From Anaeramoeba flamelloides (taxonomy: Eukaryota; Metamonada; Anaeramoebidae): a stretch of 64,000 nucleotides of DNA. Positions 52,379 to 61,385 of the stretch are shown in pieces. Made by a program: the position numbers and the translations under genes. Location of the stretch: assembly GCA_027625915.1 (NCBI GenBank), contig JANTQA010000030.1, positions 1,798,001 to 1,862,000 of the forward strand, written 5' to 3'. The first letter of the stretch is position 1. Each line of letters opens with the position of its first letter. The notes beneath the pieces were generated by a model that was not told where the DNA came from, made no database searches, and saw only the letters and a program-made list of their open reading frames with translations.

Positions 52379-54007
52379 TCAATTTTTTGAATTAACAACT
52401 ATACTGTCATTATCTTGTAGTCCATAGTAATTCAAGTCATAATTATCATTATCTAAATTTACTTGGAATTTTTTATTGTGGTAAGTCAATATTTGATTTT
52501 CTGGGGATATTTTAAACAACTTTAAAAAAATAAATTTAAGTTTCTTTACTTTCAATTTTAATGGGATTTTTTTCTTGATGGTGGTGTCCTTGTGAATCAA
52601 AGAAATTTTTACAATTGTTTTTCTAGTTTTAGCTTTTTTTAGATTGTCTTTCACACCTCTTATCTGAATTAATTCATCATAACGAGGAAACCTTTTCCCA
52701 AGGGTATCAATTAATAAAATTTCGGAATCAATTCTTTCTCTTTTTCGAATGATTGAACCATTTAATTTTTGGAGATTAGGTATTGAAGCGATAATAACAA
52801 AACGTTCTGGTATTTCATTATTTATTTGTGGGATATTATTTCCACGAAACTCTAAATTGATTAAATTTGGAAGTTTGTTCAATACAAATATGGACTCTAT
52901 ATCGGTAATCAAATTGTTTGAGCATGAGAAATATTGTAGTTTTTTAAATCCTATTTCATTTTCCTTTTTATTTCCCTTTCCTTTTTCCTTTTCCTTTTCC
53001 TTCCCCTTTTCGTTTTCGTTTTCGTTTTCGTTTTCATTTTCATTTTCTTTTTCATATTCAGTATTTTTATTACAGCCATTCTTATTATTGTTGATTTTAA
53101 TGTCAATCTTGTTGTTTTTATTATCGTTGTTAATTAACGAAATCTTTTGAAGTTTGTTATGATTCAAATTTAAAGATTCCAAAAGTGGTAATTTAGATAA
53201 ACATGAAATATCAGACCAATTTGAAATACTATTATTTGTTAAATCTAGGTGTGTTAATTTCTCATAGAGAGCAATTTTTGAAACATTGATCTTTGTAATT
53301 TGGTTATGGGTTGCTTCGATCTCCTCCAAATTTGGTAAAGATTCAAGTAACAATTCCATTTCATTAATTTGAAGACCCACTCCACAGACAGATAGATGCT
53401 TTAATTTGGTGTTTGGTTCAATTTTTGATTTTAAAGCATGTTCAAATACATTTCCTGAGATATTTAGACTTTTTAACATCGGAAAACAAAGCAAAACATC
53501 TTCGATCTGCTTCCAGTTCGTAAATAAATTGCAAGAAAGATCAACAGTTTCAATCTTTGGGTATTTGCTTTGGATCTCCATCGGATCCTTAACTGAGCAA
53601 ATGCATTCGGCAGAGACAATAATGTTTGTTAACTCATCACAAGGGATCCATTGATCTAAAAAGGAGTTGTCACCTAAAATGGATACCGGTACGACGCTTT
53701 TCCCGATTTTGACAGTTGAAAGCTCATCGAAGTTTTCTGGTTTTAAATATCGTTTGTTGAGAACTGTGAAAAGATCTTGTCCAAAATTTGCTTTCGAGGG
53801 CTTCAAAAAGGAACACCCATTTTTTTTGCTACATTGGAAGATTTGCTTTTCTTTGTAGACACCAGAATGCTTCCCTCGTTCACTTTCATCCCATTCAACA
53901 CCATACCATTTTTGTAATTCACTATTACGTCCAGTTGGAAGTGTTCCTTCCCATTTGATCCATCCTCTTGAATTACCACAAGAAAATCTTTTGCCAAGTT
54001 GAGACAT
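52379..54007 (-). CDS. TBCE: Tubulin-specific chaperone E (TBCE)
   Basis: TBCE binds alpha-tubulin and, with cofactors C and D, folds the tubulin dimer. A single uninterrupted exon of 542 aa; human TBCE is 527. Residues 1-85 form a CAP-Gly domain: WIKWEGTLPTGRN, KWYGVEWDESERGKHSGVY, CSFLKPSKANFGQDL. Residues about 140-410 are leucine-rich repeats (IETVDLSCNLFTNW, LTHLDLTNNSISNW, LESLNLNHNKL, LINLEFRGNNIPQIN) ending in the LRR-cap NLQKLNGSIIRKRERIDSE. The repeats are interrupted by a low-complexity insert of Asn-Glu and Lys-Glu. The last 85 residues form a ubiquitin-like domain (VKISLIHKDTTIKKKIPLKL to YGLQDNDSIVVNSKN). The ATG is the first in the frame and follows CTCTA. A family-1 repeat lies 0.4 kb upstream. 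Confidence 0.95.
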   Translation of the reverse strand: MSQLGKRFSCGNSRGWIKWEGTLPTGRNSELQKWYGVEWDESERGKHSGVYKEKQIFQCSKKNGCSFLKPSKANFGQDLFTVLNKRYLKPENFDELSTVKIGKSVVPVSILGDNSFLDQWIPCDELTNIIVSAECICSVKDPMEIQSKYPKIETVDLSCNLFTNWKQIEDVLLCFPMLKSLNISGNVFEHALKSKIEPNTKLKHLSVCGVGLQINEMELLLESLPNLEEIEATHNQITKINVSKIALYEKLTHLDLTNNSISNWSDISCLSKLPLLESLNLNHNKLQKISLINNDNKNNKIDIKINNNKNGCNKNTEYEKENENENENENENEKGKEKEKEKGKGNKKENEIGFKKLQYFSCSNNLITDIESIFVLNKLPNLINLEFRGNNIPQINNEIPERFVIIASIPNLQKLNGSIIRKRERIDSEILLIDTLGKRFPRYDELIQIRGVKDNLKKAKTRKTIVKISLIHKDTTIKKKIPLKLKVKKLKFIFLKLFKISPENQILTYHNKKFQVNLDNDNYDLNYYGLQDNDSIVVNSKN

Positions 54008-54394
54008 TAGAGAAAAATCAAAAAAAATGAGTAATTCTTGAAATTTTCAGTCAAGATTATAATTAATACTAAATTTGGGAGAGTGAATGAATCGTGTGTT
54101 CTTATAAAATCTCCCAAAACAAATATTAATTAGAAAAAAGTCTTATCACTATCAATATAATAAAGCTTTGTTGGAAGACTTTATTTCTCTCCTTTTTTTT
54201 TCTCCAAAATACTATTTTTTGCTTTCCAAGTTTTTTTATTAGATATTCACTCTCTTAAAGTTAGAAGGTCTTAGAGGTGTCTACTGTTTGGTTGATTCTT
54301 ACCATTTTGTGACATCAAGCTAAACACACTTTTTACTTCAAAACTTCACGAAAAATAAAAAGTAAAATCAATTATTCGAAAAAACAAATTAACT

Positions 54395-54660
54395 TGAAAG
54401 AATAATTCATTACTGTGAATTGTCAAATATAAAGATCAAAATTTTCATTCAGTTTTCCATAAAATCACATTTCCAAGAATTAAAATAAATTATCAAAAGT
54501 CCCCAATTCTATCAGAGAAAATTAATAATTTAAACTGATTTTTCGAATTAAAAATTCAAATTTTGTATGATTTAAAAATTATAATTTATGAAAGCTAAAT
54601 GATAATTTTGTTTAATTTATTTTGCCACAAATAATAGTTTTTTATCAATTTAATCAACAA
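54395..54660 (+). repeat. Dispersed repeat family 1, copy 4
   Basis: Core AAAATTTTCATTCAGTTTTC at 54437-54456, preceded by TGTCAAATATAAAGATC and followed by AATTAAAATAAATTATCA, AGAAAATTAATAATTTAAAC and TTATTTTGCCACAAATAATA. Same orientation as the other copies, 0.4 kb upstream of the TBCE start. Confidence 0.5.
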
Positions 54661-55509
54661 ATACAATTTAGATCTCATTTTTTTATGGAAATATTTTCAG
54701 TGTTACTTTTCGAACCTAAAAATGGTTAAAAATGTTTGAACAAATTTTAAATAAAAGAGATAAATCTAAACTAATACTAAGCGAAAAGTATTATAAAAAA
54801 GTGTTACTATGCTTAGTCCACCATTTTTTTTATTTTATTAATTGACTTTATGCTTGATTTACATTTATATTCCAATTGAAAATCATTTTTTGCTGTTTTT
54901 CACTCAATACAAATTTTTTTAAAAATCACACAAAGAAAAAGTACTCTTTTTTATATATTTTATATTATTTTTCTTTAAGGTAAAATGATTTGTTCATTCC
55001 TATTGTTCTTCTGAATTTTAAAAGAAAAAATTTGGAAATTCTATTAACAAGGTAAATATATTTATTTTTTAAATACTAGAAATAATAATTATGGAGAATA
55101 CCTTTTTATAATAAAATTAATTTTTTTTTTATTATTAATCAATGTGTTAATTATATTATTTTTATTTCATTCAGATATCTAGAATTACGGATTATATAGC
55201 TCAAAGAACAGTTCCAGAAAAATATAAATAAATTTTTAGTTGATATTGTCTAATATAAAAAATTATTAATTGATTTTTATTCAAGAAAAAAAGGTATTTC
55301 GATAAAAGTGTGGCATTTTATTTTACATTTCATCAAAAATCATCTTTTTAAGTTGATTTAATAGTTCCTCAACAAATAAAAATTAAGATAAATAGTAAGA
55401 CTGTTTGAACGAATAACTATAATATATATTTCAAAAGATGTTAGTTTAAATATTTTACAAAAAATGAAAAAAAAAAAATAGCTCTTTTTTTGGAGATAAT
55501 AATGTTACA

Positions 55510-55870
55510 ACCAATTATAATAAAAAAGTGGAAATATGGTAAATATAAAATGATTTTTTAAATAATAAAATACATTTATATGTATTCCATTCTATTTGAA
55601 ATTCGTTATGATTAAAGAATTTAGGATAATTATTTTTTAGGATAAATTTAAAAAATAATAATACCTTTTTTCAGCTCAAAATATTTCTGATAAAATCAAG
55701 ATCAGAAAATTTAATATCTTTTATTCATATAATAACATACTAAAAAACAAAGTAAATTATTACAAAGTATCAATATTTGCTCCTTAATTATTTTGTATAA
55801 TTAAATAGTTTTATGGTGACTGGGCTTAATAAAGACATTTTAAAATATATTTATCCCACTTTTTTCGGAA
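55510..55870 (+). repeat. Dispersed repeat family 3, copy 3
   Basis: Shares AGTGGAAATATGGTAAATAT, ATAAAATCAAGATCAGAAAA, ATAACATACTAAAAAACAAA, AAATAGTTTTATGGTGAC and ACATTTTAAAATATATTTA with 39750-40140, in the same order. Confidence 0.45.
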
Positions 55871-56569
55871 ATAGATAAATGAATACCTATTTAAATAATT
55901 TGCAAGATTTCTGAGTTTTTTTATTATTATTATAGAGGAAGAAATATAATTTAATCTCTAAATACTCCATTACTCAAATTTCCTTTCAGAATTAAATTTC
56001 AAAGTTTTGAAAGAGAAATATAATTTTTCCATTTTAATTTTTTTTATATAATTAGTAAAAGAAATAGTTTGGCCAATTTGAAAAATCGTTGATGATGATA
56101 AAAAGTATTAATTTCTTTTCTGAGCTTTATTTTTTTTTGATTGAATTACTAAAAAAAGGAAGAAAAAAGATCTTCACAAATCATTTTAAAGTAAATATAA
56201 TTTTATTAATATAAATCTTACATAAACTTTGTATCTGTCAAAGGCGCAAATTTTTTTCCAAATATCAATTATTATTTATAATTGACCTTTGAAGGATAAA
56301 TAATGAATAAGTAGAATAATCTAAGATAAAGAAAACTTGATACATTTTCGAAATGAATGTAATTAATCATTATATTTTCTTAAAAATTGAAAAACTCAAA
56401 TTCTAAGTGTCCAGAATTGAAAAAACAATAATTTTCATCATGATCTCCAATTGAAGATAGAAATAAAATTTCATTAGAATTAAATATCATTTCTCTACAA
56501 TCATTTTCACTATTTTAGTTGCATTAAAATAATATATTTTTGCCAATAGGACTATTGATCTTTCAATAA

Positions 56570-56760
56570 AAAAAAAAATTAAATGAAATACATAAAAAGA
56601 AATCCAAAAAAAAAAAACTAAAATATGAAAAAATGATTTCAATTTTGAAAATTTGCATAAAGAAATTTTTTGTTCTAATATCCATTCTAACTTTTAAAAC
56701 ACAGATAATTCAATCATTACAACTGGTCCACTTTGACTGTAAAATATTTTAGATATCATA
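56570..56760. mobile_element. Partial MITE-like element, family 2 (right part)
   Basis: ATATGAAAAAATGATTTCAA and the right end ACTGGTCCACTTTGACTGTA match copies A and B. The left half cannot be recognised. A further right-end piece, ACTGGTCGCCTTTGACTGTA, lies at about 62428-62450. Confidence 0.5.
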
Positions 56761-57128
56761 TGAAGGCTGGTATTATTTTTTTTATCTTTCGATCAAATAT
56801 TATAGTTGCTAATAGGTATTTAAATGTTTAGATATTTTACAATAAAAATCTGTAATAAATACAAAAAAAAAAAACACAAAACAAGAAAAAAAATTCATTT
56901 TTATTTGTTCTAAAAGGATAAATGTCTAAAAATAGGTTGTATTATAAACCAGTAAATATTTTATCGTATTTGTAATATTATGATTAAATTTTATTTTTCT
57001 TCTTTCTTATTGTTGTTGATTAATTAATTTTATTTTTTTGTTGTTTGTTTAAACAAAATATTAAAATTTAACAAAGAAAGGAAAAGAATAAAAAAAACTA
57101 GATTTAATAAATAAATCAATTTATCATT

Positions 57129-60100
57129 CTAAAATAATGTAAGAACAGCAAAGCAAGCATAAAATAAGAAAACAGGATAAGCAATTAAAAATTTCTGTTG
57201 ATTAGATTGTAATATTTTGACAAAAATATTTGTTGCGGAATATGTTGCCCACGTGACACAAACAATTGCGAACAAATAAAGAAAAAAAGGGATAAAAAAG
57301 AAAAATATTTTTAAAAACGATAAAAAAACAATTGGAAGTAAGCAGTATCCGGAAACAGAAACAGTCTTATAAAGATCAATATTTGATTGTGACATTAAAT
57401 TTAAAACAAAATAAACTAAAGAACATCCCGTTACACACAGCCCATAGATGTATCCAAAATGAATTTTACCTTTCTATTTGAGGAATGAGAATGAGAATGA
57501 GAATATAAAATAAAATTAAAAGAAATTGAAATTGAAAAATGAAAATGTAAATGTAAATGTAAATAAAGATTATAATTATCAATAATAACAGAAAGTAAGC
57601 AAAATAAATAAAAAAATAATCAAACAAATAGTAAAAAAAGCCCCAAAAGTAAGCAAAAGATAAGTGGCCCTGCTAGATCGGAATCATTAATAAAAATTGT
57701 GTCGACTGGCTTAAATGGATTTAAAACAGAAAGCATTTTACTTTTTATATGATCAAAGTTGATTTCAAGTTCTATAAAAGTATTATTAAAAGAATTTAAA
57801 AAATATTCAAAGAAAAAATATTAATAAAAAAGTGTAAAACCTAAATAATTTTTTTCCTGTTTTTAGATAGAATAAGTTTTTTTTTTTTTTTTTTGAAAAG
57901 TTATAATTAAATGAATACTGGTCAAAGTTTAAATTGCTTTGGAATGCGTTTATTTTTAATATTAATAAAGTTTTTTATAATTTTTCCTCAATGTTCTAAT
58001 ATAATAATTTTTTAAAAGTGCAGTTTATTAAATTTGTTAATTTCTTTTTTTTAATTTACAATTGTTTTTAAATTTATCCAGAGTAATTTTAAAAGTGTTA
58101 CAAAATAGTTTTCAAAAGTATACCCTAAAACAGCTGATAAACTTTTTTAAAAAAAATCTAAAAATAAGCCACTTGAGGTCTGTAATCTTTTTTCTGGATA
58201 TTTTTTAAAAATACTTTGCAGTATTTTTTTAAAATTGTTGTATCTGAAAAACAATCGCCAAACTTAAATTGACCCATTTTCAGTACATTATTTAAAACTT
58301 TTTTGATCACACTTTTAAAATTGTTTTAATGTGCTAATTTAGTTTTCGTATAATCATTAATTCTTAGAAGAAAAAAGTGTATTCCATTTATACTGGATCA
58401 CAGTGTTTGTGGAATAAGTTCAAGAATGGATATAAAAAAAAATAAATTTCAAAAAACTTTGTTTGAGGTTATGTTACAACTATTTTAAAAAACTGAGGAC
58501 TTTTTTAAGGGTCTAGTCTCTATAAATTTTTTGTAGGTAAATTTAATAGAGATTTAGAATTTAATTTGCCAATTACTTAGATTTGAAATTAAAGTGAAAA
58601 ACTTCTTTGTATAGTAATGAAATCTCGATAAATGACATTCATTAAATTTAGTTATTGTTTTTATAGAAATAAAAAATTTTCAATTTTTTCACTTTTTTGA
58701 AAGTTGCTTTTTTTCAACTTTTCGCAAAAATACAAAAAATAAAAAAAAAATATGAGCAAGAAAGCAAAACCTTGTTGTGTTTGTGGAAGACCTGCAAAAA
58801 TTAGTTTGAAAAATAAACCTGAAAAGCTTTTTTTGGATTTGCATGAAAAAACAGTTTGATTCGAAAAAAATATGCAATATATGCTTTACTCAAAATAAAA
58901 GATTTTCTTTCTTTTCTTGTACCATTCTTTTTTTTTCATGAATCTACTTTTTCAGTTTATATTCTTTTGTTTTTGTTGAATTTGAATGTTTTTTCAAGTG
59001 TTCCCAAATTATCATTCCAAAAGTTTTTGTCAGAGTCAAAAAAAATCAAAGAAAAGAATAAGAACTATTTTTTTAACAAGTAATTATTGATAAAACAAAT
59101 TGAGTTCTTTATAGAGTCAAGTTGGATGAACAGAAGTGAAAGAGAAAATATTCACTAGTTTTAAATTATTTTTTCGTTTTTCGAAATTAGAATAAATATT
59201 ATTTTTGAGAAAATAATTAAATTCAAAATTAATCAAAAAATTCTCATCCGTTAAAGATATTTTTTTTAAAAAAAATTTTTAAAAGTCACTTTTTTTGACA
59301 GAATTGTAAAATTTTAAAAAAACAAGAACTAAAAGTTCTAACATTGAAAAAACACTGTCTATTTTCAATTTTAAGCATATTTCAAGATAAGGATTCCTTA
59401 TTTAGTTGTTGGTAAAAAAAAAATTAATAGAGACTAGTCCCTTAAAGCTTTTTTCCAGTTTTCTATTTTAAAAAAGCTAGTACTTTTTTTTTTATTAGAT
59501 TGCTTGAATTCAAACTTTTTTAAGGTTTTCTATTTTTAAAAAAAGTAAGGAATTATTTCAGAATTACAATTTGTTGAAAGTTTACTATTTTAATAAAGTG
59601 AAGAATCGACCTTTGAATTTAAGTTACCTGGGGGTTGGGGTGGGAAGAAAAGCTCCTTTAAAAATTTTGAGTCCTAACTTTTTTAAAACTATATTTTTTT
59701 GGAAAAGTTTTAATTTAAAGGAGTTATTCTAAATGAATTCTTCAGATACACTACAAACGCTATCCTTTCATTTTGGTAAAGTCTTTAACGATCTTTTATA
59801 CAAAAATTATATTTTTAAAAACAATCTAGTTTTTTTTTCGTTTTTATTTTTTGTTCTATTGTAGATACTCCACAAATCACAAAGTAAGTAATGAAGAGTG
59901 GTATTGATTTATGGGGGTGAAATTATTAAATTTTACTCGGTTATTAATAGTAAATATTTTATGATAACTGACTTTAATGAAAAATTAAATATATAAATAT
60001 CTTCTTAGGTATATTTCTAATGAATTGGTAAATGAGGTCGTCTAAAGTCTAACAAAAAATAAAAAACAAAAAAACTAGATTGTTTTTAAAAATATAATTT

Positions 60101-61385
60101 TTGTATTAAAGATCGTTAAAGACTTTACCAAAATGAAAGGATAGCGTTTGTAGTGTATCTGAAGAATTCGTTTAGAACATACATCCTGAAGCAATTTAAC
60201 CGAAAAAAAAAATTAATAGCTTTTTGAAAAAGGTTATACTTACCTTTGAATAATAAATGGGATAAATTTTTACTTCATTTTCCAGATTTTTCTTTTTCTA
60301 ATGAAGAGACTTTCATAGAAAAAGATTGTAATTTGTGTTATCTTTTTATTCACTTGGTGCCCTTTTATATTGATGTGTAGTATAGTGAACTAAGAATCCT
60401 GAAAGAAAGAAAGGAATATTTCAAGAATTGAAAAAAGATAACCAACTTAAATTTTATCCCAATTAAACTTTAAATACCAGAACAAGAAATCTTGTATTAA
60501 ATCTGGTAAAGACATTTTTAAAAGATGTGACAAAAAAATTTTAATAGTGAACTGAAAATGGGTCAATTTAAGTTTGGCGATTGTTTTTCAGATACAACAA
60601 TTTTAAAAAAATACTGCAAAATATTTTTAAAAAAAATCCAGTTTGAGAGTACAGACCTCAAGTGGCTTATTTTTAGATTTTTTTTAAAAAAGTTTCTCAG
60701 CTGTTTTAGGGTATACTTTTGAAAACTATTTTGTCTCACTTTTTTAAAATTGTTCGGGTTTTGAATTTAGGTTAAGTTATTAAAAAACATCAAAAGCTTT
60801 AGGTTGTGAAAAAGAAAAATATAAAAGCAAATTTGGTTTTTAAATTTGTAAATAGTTCTTTACAAACAATTGCCTTTTCTTTTTTACATCAGTTTGAATG
60901 AGGATCTGGATTAGGGTTTGTTGTATTTTTTTTTTTGTTATTTTGCATTCTTTTTTTTATTTGAATAATTTTTGTTTTTTTAGAAGAAAAAGAATGAAGG
61001 TAAATAAGATCTTTATATTTTGATTATGAAAAGGATACGGGTAGATTTCGTTAGTGTCGGAATTTAACAAAAGAAATATCTTAAAATATGTTAATTACAA
61101 TGAAATAAGAATTGAATATTTTTAAAAAAAACAATGCAAAAAAACCAAACCTTCTAATAGGGGTGGTTCATTTTCAAAATTATTCCCCATTGAGCTCATT
61201 TGATTAAAGCTTGGAGATTTTGGCATATCGGAATATACATTATCAGTTGAATATACACTTTGAAAGAAATCCGTTTGGTTTGTTTGGTTGTTATTATTGT
61301 TAAGATTTGCTTCTTGATTTATTGTGTGTTCAGATTGGCTAGATTCATTGAAATCAAAAATTAATTCACTTTGTTGGTTACTCAT
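57129..61385 (-). CDS. YIPF5: YIPF5 / Yip1A family membrane protein
   Basis: Yip1A/YIPF5 is a five-span protein of ER exit sites and the early Golgi that works with Rab GTPases and COPII traffic. Exons: 61151-61385, 57626-57771 and 57129-57473; introns of 3379 nt (GTTTGG...TATAG, phase 1) and 152 nt (GTTTGA...AATAG, phase 0). Joined length 241 aa (human 257). An Asn/Gln-rich N-terminus leads to [21 protein letters not shown] across the first splice, almost identical to the family signature. Then come [67 protein letters not shown] and [19 protein letters not shown], the five membrane segments with the expected spacing. The start at 61385 is the first ATG after an in-frame stop, but AACAG just upstream could be an acceptor, leaving an extra 5' exon possible. 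Both donors are GTTTG rather than GTAAG. Confidence 0.94.
58752..58859 (+). CDS. Short Cys-rich frame inside the inverted-repeat element
   Basis: 35 residues beginning [20 protein letters not shown] second short stretch in another frame (about 58842-58905) contains [13 protein letters not shown]. Two CxxC-like pairs in neighbouring frames are what a treble-clef or zinc-finger leader of a mobile-element protein would leave behind, but this is only suggestive. No downstream catalytic region is visible. Confidence 0.25.
   Translation: MSKKAKPCCVCGRPAKISLKNKPEKLFLDLHEKTV
59722..60180. repeat. Near-perfect inverted repeat nested in the YIPF5-intron element
   Basis: Arms of about 140 bp, 59722-59865 and 60042-60180, with a loop of about 175 bp. 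GAATTCTTCAGATACACTAC, AAACGCTATCCTTTCATTTT and GGTAAAGTCTTTAACGATCT in the left arm all occur as exact reverse complements in the right arm. Only a few differences are visible, against many more in the outer ends, so this hairpin is younger or has been homogenised. Its centre of symmetry (about 59950) is not that of the outer repeats (about 59420), so it is a separate event. Confidence 0.8.

Larger units (their letters stand above)
54008..57128. other. Intergenic between TBCE and YIPF5
   Basis: AT-rich with no exon recognised. It contains a family-1 copy (54395-54660), a family-3 copy (55510-55870) and a partial family-2 element (56570-56760). Confidence 0.5.
58088..60755. mobile_element. 2.7-kb element with long terminal inverted repeats in YIPF5 intron 1
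   Basis: The ends 58088-58325 and 60525-60755 are inverted copies of each other at roughly 90% identity by eye. Both carry AGTTTTCAAAAGTATACCCT, AATAAGCCACTTGAGGTCTG and AACAATCGCCAAACTTAAAT, then TGACCCATTTTCAG. Between them lie a short Cys-rich frame (58752-58859), a second hairpin (59722-60180) and AT-rich filler. The layout fits a decayed or non-autonomous DNA transposon. No transposase core, capsid or polymerase frame was seen, so I assign no family. Confidence 0.7.

Noticed and set aside
58856-59083. 75-codon plus-strand frame in the YIPF5-intron element
   Set aside because: Phe/Leu-rich, no motif, opens with AT-rich filler; not supported.
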